Assembly (NCBI GenBank): GCA_015233285.1 | Contig: JADFYA010000060.1 | Span: 1-13,103, forward strand | Direction: 5' to 3' | DNA length: 13,103 nucleotides | Source: Deltaproteobacteria bacterium | GTDB taxonomy: Bacteria > Desulfobacterota > JADFXK01 | Shown here: one piece after another, positions 5,307 through 12,416 of the stretch | Numbering within the stretch: position 1 is the first letter of the stretch | How the letters are laid out: each line of letters begins with the position of its first letter | The notes under the pieces: model-generated | The model's input: the letters and a program-made list of their open reading frames with translations, nothing else | What the model was told of the DNA's origin: nothing | Databases searched by the model: none | Translations under genes and position numbers: made by a program

Positions 5307-6884
5307 TTAGAGCACCTCCTTGGCCCTTCGTTTTCCGGCCTGCCAATAAATCAACCCGAAGAGAATAAACAAGATCGGAGCGGCCATCACGTTGACATAC
5401 TTTATCAATATCTTAGCCCCGTCGGAGATTTCGGTCAGAGGGGCCATCACTTCACCCTTAGACCGGATGGCGATCAGATCTTCTTCCTGAGCCAACCAAT
5501 CCACCGCGTTCTGGATAAACACCATGTTGCTTCGACTGGAGGCAAAGTCGTCTTCCAGTATTCTGGCATCGCCCACCACCACCAGTCTGGTTTTCTTGCC
5601 TTCCTTGATCTGTTCCTTATCTTCCTTGATATCCTTCGGCAATCCGTCCTTGAAAAAGGATTTAAAGGCGCCGGTAACTGTGGCCACCAGGGTTTGGGCG
5701 CTGCCGTTGAATTGCTCCCTGGTGAACTTTTGGTAAGGATCGATGGCGAACGGATCTGTCATCACTCCGGAATTATTTGAAGACTTGGCCACTGGAGTAA
5801 AGACGACCTGCTCCCCGGCCTGTTTAGACTTCTCGATGGACGAAGTGAAAAACAAGGTCAGATCACTCAAGTCCCTAACAATAGGACTATCCTTGGGAAA
5901 TTCGCTGATCACCGGAAAGAACGGGTAATTGACCATATTGGCGATGGTCATGCCGCCGCTCTGTTGCTGGATGGTAATCCTGGCGTTCTTGACGTCGATA
6001 ATCAGATCATTATTGACTTTGAACCCATAATTCTCCAGCCACGGATCCATTTCCTTATTTACCGCCCGGGCCATGCTATATTGCAGGTTGGCATTAACTT
6101 TTTCAATAAAGAAGGCGACCTTCCCACCGCCCATGATGAACTGATCCAGGCGATACTCCTGCCAGGGTTCCAGCGGTTGTTCCGGCCCGGCCAAGATAAT
6201 AAGGTCCGTATCTTTGTCGATTGGTTTTTCTTTATCCAGGGTCAATGGAACGACCTGATAGTTCTTGGCCAGCAGTTGGCTCAGCCGGTTGTAAGCCCGG
6301 CCCCCCTGCCCCATCATTGACGAGGATTGAGGCGCCAGTAATCCGATCTTCACCGCCTTATCACTGGTCAATTTCTTGATCGTCGAGGTGATGTCGTATT
6401 CCAGGCCGCCGGCGCCTTTGACCACCGGGATGGTCTCCGATTTATCCAGATAGAGGAAGGACATCCCCATGTAGACTTGTTTGACTTCAAATTTATCTTT
6501 TCGCATGACATTGATTTGAATGGGCTGCACACCCAGGCGTTTGGCCTGTTCCTCGCTCTTCGGGTCAGTGCCTGGATCAATGAATTCAAATTTTAACTTA
6601 CCATTGGAAAAGGCCTTAAACTCTTGGAGCATATCTCGGAGATAACGGGCATTATTATTGTAGGGCGAGGGCAGGTCAGGGGTGAAAAAAACCTTGACCA
6701 GGACGTTGTCGTTGAGGTTTTCAAATATCTTTTTGCTGGCCGGGGACAGGGTATAGAGGCCGGCCCGGGTCAGATCCAATTGAGTAAATGTGTTAAATGA
6801 TATTGAGTTTACCAGAACAACCAGGCATACCACCAAGATGATGTAGGCGGTAGTGCTTAGTTGAAAGGTGGATTTTTTCTTCAT
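5307..6884 (-). CDS. GldG-like ABC transporter auxiliary protein
   Basis: This 525-residue membrane protein is of the 'ABC-type uncharacterised transport system involved in gliding motility, auxiliary component' family. One N-terminal span (about 12-29) leads to the family motif LDLTRAGLYTLSPASKKI (37-54), followed by a large periplasmic domain with LEYDITSTIKKL (161-172) and LIILAGPEQPL (228-238). A C-terminal span (about 497-516) precedes a basic end (KRRAKEVL). The frame extends to an ATG at 7022. I chose the ATG at 6884 because a Shine-Dalgarno (GAGGAG) sits 8 bases upstream and homology begins with the transmembrane segment. It follows the permease gene after a 148-base gap and is coupled to the DUF4340 gene. 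In Bacteroidetes GldAFG supports gliding; here no other gliding gene is visible, so the role is probably general envelope transport or organisation. The substrate is unknown. Confidence 0.85.
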   Translation of the reverse strand: MKKKSTFQLSTTAYIILVVCLVVLVNSISFNTFTQLDLTRAGLYTLSPASKKIFENLNDNVLVKVFFTPDLPSPYNNNARYLRDMLQEFKAFSNGKLKFEFIDPGTDPKSEEQAKRLGVQPIQINVMRKDKFEVKQVYMGMSFLYLDKSETIPVVKGAGGLEYDITSTIKKLTSDKAVKIGLLAPQSSSMMGQGGRAYNRLSQLLAKNYQVVPLTLDKEKPIDKDTDLIILAGPEQPLEPWQEYRLDQFIMGGGKVAFFIEKVNANLQYSMARAVNKEMDPWLENYGFKVNNDLIIDVKNARITIQQQSGGMTIANMVNYPFFPVISEFPKDSPIVRDLSDLTLFFTSSIEKSKQAGEQVVFTPVAKSSNNSGVMTDPFAIDPYQKFTREQFNGSAQTLVATVTGAFKSFFKDGLPKDIKEDKEQIKEGKKTRLVVVGDARILEDDFASSRSNMVFIQNAVDWLAQEEDLIAIRSKGEVMAPLTEISDGAKILIKYVNVMAAPILFILFGLIYWQAGKRRAKEVL

Positions 6885-6892
6885 CAGTCCAA

Positions 6893-6898
6893 CTCCTC
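6893..6898 (-). promoter_or_regulatory. Shine-Dalgarno deciding the GldG-like start
   Basis: GAGGAG on the minus strand lies 8 bases before the ATG at 6884. The alternative ATG at 7022 would place this site inside coding sequence and add 46 residues unlike the family. Confidence 0.75.
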
Positions 6899-6973
6899 TG
6901 GTGATGTTGCCGGAATAGCCTGACGGTGGACAATAAAAGCGGTCACCGCCCGGTCGATCGTTCACAAATATAA

Positions 6974-6988
6974 CGGCGTTTGCCGCCG
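6974..6988 (-). other. Small GC hairpin between the permease and GldG-like genes
   Basis: On the minus strand CGGCG-GCAAA-CGCCG forms a 5-bp stem with a 5-base loop, followed by TTATATTTG. It could act as a weak intra-operon attenuator or mRNA processing/stability element in the 148-base gap. Five pairs can arise by chance. Confidence 0.25.
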
Positions 6989-7032
6989 GGCCGAAAACCT
7001 TCGTGGTCTCCGGGAGCTTCAATGGCCCCGGA

Positions 7033-7743
7033 CTAACCCCATTTTCTCCCGGCCAGGCTTTGACCGGTCAAAAATAACCCCATGAAAATTATAGAAAAAT
7101 AGTAAACCAGATCACGGGTGTCAATGATCCCTTTGGCCACATTGGCGAAGTGGTAATCCATGCTCAAATACTCAAACATGCTTACCAGGGGCCCCGGCAC
7201 CATGAACAGGAATTTGTCGACCATGAAAAAGGCGAAAGCGATCACAAAGGCCAGGATAAAGGCGATTATCTGATTGTCGGTCAGACTGGAGGCGAACAGG
7301 CCGATGGACAGATAGGCCGCCGCCATCATCAGGACGCCCAGATAACCACCTAAGATCGGGCCCAACTCGGCGTCCCCCAAGGCCATGACCGTGACCACCT
7401 GAGGAAAAGTCAAAAGCAAAAAAACGGCCACAAAACATAAGGCGGACAAAAACTTGCCCACAACTATCTCCATGTCGGTAGTGGGTAAGGTGGCCAGGAT
7501 TTCAAACGTCCCGTTCTTTTTTTCCTCAGCAATCAGGCGCATGGTCACGGCCGGGATAAAGAAGATGAAGATGGCCGGGATAACGCTGAACATTTGGCGG
7601 AGCGAGGCCTGGTTCATAAGGAACAGGGAACTGGAAAAAAACCAGCCGGTGATGATCAAAAACAACGGAATAACTATATAAGCGATGGGCGAGTTAAAGT
7701 AAGCTTTGAACTCTCGCCAAAAAATTGCACTGATGTTTGACAT
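7033..7743 (-). CDS. ABC-2 type membrane permease (GldF-like)
   Basis: This 236-residue inner-membrane protein has about six spans. It begins with SAIFWREFKAYFNSPIAYIV (5-24), the usual start of GldF/NosY-type ABC-2 permeases in which an amphipathic 'REFKAYF' precedes the first span. Another conserved block is MRLIAEEKKNGTFEILATLP (68-87), with the charged E-E-(R/K)-x-x-G-T-x-E-x-L element typical of ABC-2 permeases. It pairs with the ATPase encoded just upstream (98-base gap) and the GldG-like protein downstream. The ATG has a good Shine-Dalgarno (GGAGGGA) about 10 bases upstream. It is normal length for a single-domain subunit that would work as a dimer. The substrate is unknown. Confidence 0.88.
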   Translation of the reverse strand: MSNISAIFWREFKAYFNSPIAYIVIPLFLIITGWFFSSSLFLMNQASLRQMFSVIPAIFIFFIPAVTMRLIAEEKKNGTFEILATLPTTDMEIVVGKFLSALCFVAVFLLLTFPQVVTVMALGDAELGPILGGYLGVLMMAAAYLSIGLFASSLTDNQIIAFILAFVIAFAFFMVDKFLFMVPGPLVSMFEYLSMDYHFANVAKGIIDTRDLVYYFSIIFMGLFLTGQSLAGRKWG

Positions 7744-7841
7744 TTGGCGCTTCCCTCCGTAACTGGTGACTGACGATGTTGAGGGCCATTAAGCCGACGA
7801 ACCGGACCACCGAATTGATCAGGCCGGGCCGGACCAGGCCG

Positions 7842-8795
7842 TCAGTTGTTGGGTTGACCAAGGGTTAATTTGTGGAATATTTCTTCCAAAGAGGTCTCTG
7901 TCCGGGTCATCTCCAAAAGAATCCAGCCTTGGGAAACGACGAAGGCAAAAACGTCTTCCCTGAGATCCTGCCCGGTCGCCCGCTCCTTAGCCGAAAGAGT
8001 GAACTCCCAGGTGCCATCTGCCGGCTGCCCTCTTTTTTCAACATGCAGCCTGGCAAAATGACTCCGGAGTTTATCTTCCACGCCGTCATTGCCGGCTTTG
8101 ACGGTGAAAAATATATTCTCGGCGCCTTGAAATCTGGCCTGCAGTTCCGCGACCGAGCCATCTTCCACAATGCTTCCCTTATCAATAACTATAATCCTGT
8201 CGCAGGTGGCCTCCACCTCCGGTAAGATATGAGTAGACAAGACGACCGTTTTTTCCCGGCCCAGGGTTTTGATCAGGTTCCGGATTTCCACGATCTGGTT
8301 TGGGTCCAGGCCGGAAGTCGGCTCGTCCAGGATCAGGATATCCGGGTCGTGAACCATGGCCTGAGCCAGGCCCACCCGCTGCCGATACCCCTTGGACAGA
8401 GTCCCGATGGTCTGCCCCAACACCTCGGTCAGCCCGCAGGTGGTCGCGATTTGCCGCAGCCGGTCTTTCACTTTAGATACGGGGATGCTTCTCACCTGGG
8501 CAATAAACTTCAAATACTCGATCACCGACATGTCCATGTACAGGGGGTTGCTTTCCGGCAAGTAGCCGATCTTCTGCCGAATCGCCATGGTATCATCATA
8601 GACGCTGATTCCGTCCACCAGTACGTCGCCCTGGGTGGGGTGCATGTAACAGGTGATGATTTTCATGGTTGTGGTCTTCCCTGCCCCGTTCGGGCCCAGG
8701 AAACCCAGAATCTCCCCCCGGTTGACTTCAAAAGAAATGTTGGTCAGAGCCGGAAAAGTCCCGAAGTTTTTGCACAACTCTCTGATTTCAATCAC
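7842..8795 (-). CDS. ABC transporter ATP-binding protein (GldA-like)
   Basis: This is the cytoplasmic ATPase of the module, 317 residues. Walker A is GPNGAGKTT (34-42), the Q-loop region is YLPESNPLY (79-87) with Glu where many ABC proteins have Gln, the signature is LSKGYRQR (133-140), Walker B is ILILDEPTSGLD (153-164) and the switch histidine is H189 in STHILPE. The YLPE variant and LSKGYRQR are usual in GldA/NosF-type ATPases. A C-terminal domain of about 90 residues follows the ATPase core, also normal for this group. I chose the GTG at 8795 because GGAGGG lies 6 bases upstream and IEIRELCKNFG is the expected N-terminus; ATGs at 8822 and 8816 lie before this Shine-Dalgarno. It is the first gene of the four-gene unit. 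Confidence 0.87.
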   Translation of the reverse strand: MIEIRELCKNFGTFPALTNISFEVNRGEILGFLGPNGAGKTTTMKIITCYMHPTQGDVLVDGISVYDDTMAIRQKIGYLPESNPLYMDMSVIEYLKFIAQVRSIPVSKVKDRLRQIATTCGLTEVLGQTIGTLSKGYRQRVGLAQAMVHDPDILILDEPTSGLDPNQIVEIRNLIKTLGREKTVVLSTHILPEVEATCDRIIVIDKGSIVEDGSVAELQARFQGAENIFFTVKAGNDGVEDKLRSHFARLHVEKRGQPADGTWEFTLSAKERATGQDLREDVFAFVVSQGWILLEMTRTETSLEEIFHKLTLGQPNN

Positions 8796-8801
8796 TGATA
8801 T

Positions 8802-8807
8802 CCCTCC
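8802..8807 (-). promoter_or_regulatory. Shine-Dalgarno deciding a GTG start for the GldA-like gene
   Basis: GGAGGG on the minus strand lies 6 bases before the GTG at 8795. Choosing either upstream ATG would place this site within the coding region and leave those ATGs without a comparable site. Confidence 0.7.
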
Positions 8808-8820
8808 ATGAAACATTGAC

Positions 8821-8836
8821 ATTGACGCCGGTCAAT
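8821..8836. promoter_or_regulatory. Perfect short dyad upstream of the GldA-like gene
   Basis: ATTGAC-GCCG-GTCAAT has perfectly complementary 6-bp arms and lies 25 bases before the GTG start of the ABC module. It could be an operator or a small hairpin in the leader. No regulator is assigned and no confident sigma-70 promoter was found around it. Confidence 0.3.
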
Positions 8837-9061
8837 AACCAACCGCCAAGACAACCTAAATTTAGTCTTGCCCGATGATCGGCGCCCAACATTGAGCGGA
8901 TAGTGTATGCCCCAAACTATAAGGAACTCGTAAAAAATGATTCTTTCACTCTATTATTTTTTCTCGTTTTAGATTTCGCTGCAACCATAACACATTAACT
9001 TACAGAAAAAACTAAGCTAAAATCAAAATATCTTCTTTTGTATTAAATGATAACCTCTTAG
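8837..9061. other. AT-rich intergenic region between the groEL terminator and the ABC module
   Basis: The roughly 225 bases between the groEL terminator and the dyad are distinctly AT-rich, especially 8925-9060, and show no ORF worth calling. The region should hold the promoter of the minus-strand ABC module, but I found no pair of -35/-10 boxes with good spacing. Confidence 0.45.
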
Positions 9062-9065
9062 TGAA

Positions 9066-9093
9066 AAGGCCCCCGGACCTGTCCGGGAGCCTT
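9066..9093 (-). terminator. Rho-independent terminator of groESL
   Basis: The 28-base stem-loop pairs AAGGC-x-CCCGGAC with GTCCGGG-x-GCCTT around a CT loop: 12 paired bases with one internal mismatch. On the minus strand it is followed by a short T run (CCTTTTCAC). It lies 27 bases past the groEL stop codon, the expected position for its terminator. Confidence 0.85.
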
Positions 9094-9119
9094 CAATAGA
9101 CTAGTTGTATGGGGAAGAA

Positions 9120-10784
9120 TTACATCATTCCGCCCATGCCACCCATTCCGCCCATACCACCCATTCCGCCCATACCGCCGCCACCGGGCATAGCCGGCAT
9201 TCCGGAATCCTTCTTGGGCTTCTCGGCAATCATGGCTTCCGTGGTCAATAGTAAGGAGGACACCGACGCGGCGTTCTGCAGAGCAAATCGGGTCACCTTG
9301 GTCGGGTCGATGACGCCGGCTTCGATCATATCTTCAAACACGTCTTTATCGGCGTTGTAGCCATAAGCTCCGGTACCGGCTTTGACTTTTTCAACGACGA
9401 CCGAGCCTTCGACGCCGGCATTATCGGCGATCTGGCGGACGGGTTCTTCAATGGCCCGACGAATGATATTTACGCCGAGTTGCTCTTCGCCGTCCAGCTT
9501 AAGGTCGTTCAGCGCGGTCAAAGCCCGGATGAAAGCTACTCCACCGCCGGCCACGATGCCTTCTTCCACGGCTGCTCTGGTGGCGTTCAGGGCGTCTTCG
9601 ACTCTGGCTTTCTTTTCTTTCAATTCGGTTTCCGTAGCCGCTCCGACGTTAATTACGGCCACACCACCGATGAGCTTGGCCAGGCGTTCTTGCAACTTCT
9701 CCCGGTCGTAATCGGAGGTGGTTTCGTCGATCTGGCTTCTGATCTGACGGACACGGCCTTCTAACGCCTCTTTGGCGCCGGCCCCTTCGACGATGGTCGT
9801 GTTGTCTTTGTCTATGGCGATGCGCCGGGCCTGGCCCAGGTCGCTCAGGTTGATGCTTTCGAGCTTAATGCCCAGGTCTTCGGAAATAACCTGGCCACCA
9901 GTCAATACTGCGATGTCTTCCAACATGGCCTTGCGCCGGTCACCAAACCCAGGAGCCTTAACCGCGGCCACCTGAAGCGTGCCGCGCAGTTTATTCACAA
10001 CTAAGGTAGCCAGGGCCTCACCCTCGATATCCTCAGACACGATAAACAAAGGTTTTCCGGTCCTGACCACTTTTTCCAGAATCGGCAGCAGGTCTTTCAT
10101 GTTGCTGATCTTTTTATCATAGATAAGCAGGAAGGGGTCGGTCAGATTGACTTCCATTTTTTCGGGGTCGGTCACGAAATAGGGGGAGACATAGCCACGG
10201 TCAAACTGCATACCTTCCACCACGTCCAGCGTGGTCTGCATGCTCTTGGCCTCTTCCACCGTGATAACGCCTTCTTTGCCGACCTTGTCCATGGCCTCGG
10301 CGATGATGTTGCCGATGGTGGCGTCGTTGTTGGCGCTGATGGTGCCAACCTGGGCGATTTCCTTCTGGTCTTTAGTCGGCTTGGAGATTTTCTTCAGCTC
10401 GGCCACGACTTTTTCCACGGCTTTATCAATGCCGCGTTTCAGGGCCATGGGGTTAACGCCGGCTGCAACCAGTTTAGCCCCTTCTTTATAAATGGCCTGG
10501 GCCAAAATGGTGGCCGTGGTGGTGCCGTCACCAGCTACGTCGGAGGTCTTAGAGGCCACTTCTTTAACCATCTGTGCGCCCATGTTTTCAAACTTATCTT
10601 CAAGTTCGATTTCTTTAGCAACGGTGACGCCATCTTTAGTGATATTAGGAGAACCCCAAGATTTATCTAAGATTACGTTCCGGCCTTTAGGCCCCAAGGT
10701 TACTTTTACTGCGTTAGCCAAGGTATCGATGCCCCGCGTAATGGCTTCTCTGGCCTTGACGTCATATTTAATTTCCTTCGACAT
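9120..10784 (-). CDS. groEL: Chaperonin GroEL (Hsp60)
   Basis: This ATP-driven double-ring chaperonin encloses unfolded proteins with GroES in the cytoplasm. The 554-residue product is full length. Visible features are [10 protein letters not shown] (28-37), the ATP site DGTTTAT (86-92), D397 in [10 protein letters not shown] (the hydrolysis aspartate, D398 in E. coli), GGGVAF (413-418) and a flexible C-terminal tail of repeated GGM (533-554). I chose the start [14 protein letters not shown] at 10784 because GAAGGAGGGA precedes it closely; the frame is open 12 codons further upstream, but that segment contains the Shine-Dalgarno. It follows groES after 64 bases and ends at a clear terminator, forming a standard two-gene heat-shock operon. 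I see no duplication or unusual substitution. Confidence 0.98.
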   Translation of the reverse strand: MSKEIKYDVKAREAITRGIDTLANAVKVTLGPKGRNVILDKSWGSPNITKDGVTVAKEIELEDKFENMGAQMVKEVASKTSDVAGDGTTTATILAQAIYKEGAKLVAAGVNPMALKRGIDKAVEKVVAELKKISKPTKDQKEIAQVGTISANNDATIGNIIAEAMDKVGKEGVITVEEAKSMQTTLDVVEGMQFDRGYVSPYFVTDPEKMEVNLTDPFLLIYDKKISNMKDLLPILEKVVRTGKPLFIVSEDIEGEALATLVVNKLRGTLQVAAVKAPGFGDRRKAMLEDIAVLTGGQVISEDLGIKLESINLSDLGQARRIAIDKDNTTIVEGAGAKEALEGRVRQIRSQIDETTSDYDREKLQERLAKLIGGVAVINVGAATETELKEKKARVEDALNATRAAVEEGIVAGGGVAFIRALTALNDLKLDGEEQLGVNIIRRAIEEPVRQIADNAGVEGSVVVEKVKAGTGAYGYNADKDVFEDMIEAGVIDPTKVTRFALQNAASVSSLLLTTEAMIAEKPKKDSGMPAMPGGGGMGGMGGMGGMGGMGGMM

Positions 10785-10848
10785 TAAAATTCCCTCCTTC
10801 AGGGTTTGGCTCTTAGGCAATGATTTTAACGGTAATATCTTGGATCAT

Positions 10849-11136
10849 TTATTTAATGATGCCCAAGATGTCGTCTTCTCTAAGAATAAGATGCTCTTCA
10901 CCGTCGACTTTGATTTCGTTTCCGGCATATTTTCCGAAAAGGACGAGGTCGCCTGCTTTAATATCCATGGGGATGTTTTTTCCATCTTCAGTTTTCCGGC
11001 CGTTACCAACGGCGAGGACCATGCCCTGTTGCGGTTTTTCCTTGGCGCTTTCGGGAATGATAATTCCGCCCTTGGATATTCCTTCATTTTCAAGTCGCTT
11101 AACGATAAGGCGATCATGGAGAGGTCGAAGCTTCAT
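10849..11136 (-). CDS. groES: Co-chaperonin GroES (Hsp10)
   Basis: This is the heptameric lid of the GroEL cage. The 95-residue product starts [15 protein letters not shown], carries the mobile-loop tripeptide region GGIIIP (23-28) that docks on GroEL, and ends DDILGIIK, all typical. A strong Shine-Dalgarno (AAGGAGGA) precedes the ATG by about 7 bases. A near-equal ORF in another frame (10845..11117 minus) is a shadow. It is the first gene of the groESL operon. Confidence 0.98.
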   Translation of the reverse strand: MKLRPLHDRLIVKRLENEGISKGGIIIPESAKEKPQQGMVLAVGNGRKTEDGKNIPMDIKAGDLVLFGKYAGNEIKVDGEEHLILREDDILGIIK

Positions 11137-11200
11137 AAAGAATTCCTCCTTGAGAAAAGTTCAAAAAATCTACTTACCGGCTTCATAGCCGAAAAGTCAG

Positions 11201-11220
11201 TCTGTTAATCTGGTTAATCT
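11201..11220. repeat. Direct repeat in the groESL leader
   Basis: On the minus strand AGATTAACC is followed immediately by AGATTAACA, two 9-base copies differing in the last base, in the predicted 5' leader of groES. It might bind a regulator, or be chance. Confidence 0.35.
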
Positions 11221-11253
11221 GGAGTGAGATATTATTGACTTGCTTGGGTCTTA

Positions 11254-11282
11254 TGTATAATCATCGCTGCGGCCGTTGTCAA
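11254..11282 (-). promoter_or_regulatory. Sigma-70-type promoter of groESL
   Basis: On the minus strand TTGACA (11282..11277) is a perfect -35 and TATACA (11259..11254) a good -10, with exactly 17 bases between. The start would be near 11247, giving a groES leader of about 110 bases. I found no CIRCE element (TTAGCACTC-N9-GAGTGCTAA) and no clear sigma-32 boxes, so heat control, if any, acts by another route. Confidence 0.7.
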
Positions 11283-11725
11283 TAGCACCGGGACGGGGAA
11301 TATAATTCGACCGGTCATAACCTCCCTTTTAGACGCGACATAGTGGCCGGCTTCTCGCTGCCGGCTGTCTTCAACGAACAACAAGCATCAAGCAACCAGT
11401 AACAGTCAGTCTCAGATGCGTCAATATAGACTATGTGCCTACTATATTATGCTTTTAACACTGAAAAAAATGACCAGGTCCGGTGGGGCGTCACTTTTGG
11501 CTTGAACTAATCACCGTTGTGTGTGAAAAATAAAATGACAAATAAGGCCGGTCCCGCGGCCAAAACCCGGCGTCATAACCGGCCCCGAACTCTATCCCTG
11601 AAACAAGCTATAGAAAGTATCCTTACCCGGAATGCCAGGCCGGGCCTTAGTGGAAGGCTTGCGGCCAATTTAATTAATTGAATAACACCGGCCCATGTGA
11701 TAAAAATGGCTGTTGGCGGGCGAGC
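11283..11725. other. Long intergenic region upstream of rlmE, no gene seen
   Basis: The roughly 440 bases between the groESL promoter and rlmE hold no convincing ORF, tRNA or rRNA. They contain GC-rich inverted repeats, notably GGCCGGT (11546-11552) with ACCGGCC (11578-11584), and two GCCGGC palindromes near 11346-11364. A stretch around 11384-11409 shares AAGCAACCAG...CAGTCAG with the left arm of the 3940-4079 foldback element. A promoter for rlmE-yebC should lie here; TTGACT (11236) with TATAAT (11255) on the plus strand is the best-looking pair, but its spacer is only about 13 bases, so I do not call it. Confidence 0.5.
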
Positions 11726-12331
11726 ATGACCCATTCAGGACGAAAGATAAAAGACCATTACTTTTATCAAGCCAAACGGGAAGGATTCCCGGCCCGCTCG
11801 GTCTATAAGCTGAAGGAGATAGATCAACGCCACCGATTGTTCAAGCCGGGTGACGCAGTCTTGGACTTAGGCGCTTCTCCCGGTTCCTGGTTACAATTTG
11901 TCGGTCAGGCCGTGGGTCGCAACGGCCACATCACCGGCGTGGATCTCAAGCCGTTGTCAGGGCCGGTTCCAGCCAATGCCCGGTTCATAATGGCCGACAT
12001 CTTCACCTTGGGCCTGGAAGAGCTGGCTCCACCCGCCGGCGGATTTGATGTCGTCTTAAGTGACATGGCCCCACAAACGACCGGAATCAAAATCACCGAT
12101 GCCACCCGGTCCTATGAGCTGGCCCACACGGCTCTAATGGTGTCGCTAAAACATTTGAAGGAGGGCGGCCATTTCGTGGCCAAAATTTTCCAAGGACCGG
12201 ATTTCCCGAATTTTCTAGCTGAAGTCAAGAAGGCGTACCGGACGGTCAAGGCCTTCAAGCCCGACTCGACCCGGCGGGAGAGCAAAGAAGTGTTCATCGT
12301 TGCTCTGGAAAAAAAGAGGCTCACAGAATAA
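11726..12331 (+). CDS. rlmE: 23S rRNA (uridine-2552) 2'-O-ribose methyltransferase RlmE/FtsJ
   Basis: This enzyme methylates the ribose of U2552 in the A-loop of 23S rRNA using S-adenosylmethionine, a late step in 50S assembly. The 201-residue product has the SAM-binding motif VLDLGASPGSW (45-55) and the K-D-K-E tetrad of the family at K28 (YKLKEID), D113 (SDMAPQTTG), K153 (VAKIFQG) and E188 (SKEVFIVA). The start is taken at MTHSGRKIKDHYF. The frame opens 16 codons earlier at a TTG (11678), but that stretch has no family resemblance. The Shine-Dalgarno before the ATG is poor (GGCGGGCGAGC), so expression may be weak or the start slightly different. The gene stands alone at the head of the plus-strand pair, 85 bases before yebC. 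Confidence 0.95.
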   Translation: MTHSGRKIKDHYFYQAKREGFPARSVYKLKEIDQRHRLFKPGDAVLDLGASPGSWLQFVGQAVGRNGHITGVDLKPLSGPVPANARFIMADIFTLGLEELAPPAGGFDVVLSDMAPQTTGIKITDATRSYELAHTALMVSLKHLKEGGHFVAKIFQGPDFPNFLAEVKKAYRTVKAFKPDSTRRESKEVFIVALEKKRLTE

Positions 12332-12416
12332 TTTACCAAGACATCCATATTATCACTATTATCCCTAAAACAACAAAACGAATTCACTCGTTAAACCATT
12401 CTTAGGAGGCTATTTA

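Noticed and set aside
7744..7841. Possible small membrane peptide in the gap between the GldA-like and GldF-like genes
   Set aside because: One frame reads through the gap with hydrophobic residues, but it has no good start with a Shine-Dalgarno and runs out of frame into the permease gene.
9109..9360. A plus-strand ORF encoding repeated MPP-IPP-IPP proline motifs
   Set aside because: It is the reverse reading of the GGM-repeat tail of groEL, not an independent proline-rich gene.
10492..11208. A 238-codon plus-strand ORF across the groES/groEL junction
   Set aside because: It is antisense to groES and the start of groEL, both unmistakable on the minus strand.
11137..11260. CIRCE (HrcA) operator before groES
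   Set aside because: No TTAGCACTC-N9-GAGTGCTAA or close variant was found on either strand.
11236..11260. Plus-strand TTGACT...TATAAT promoter for rlmE
   Set aside because: The spacer is only about 13 bases and the site is nearly 470 bases from rlmE; it overlaps the better minus-strand groESL promoter.
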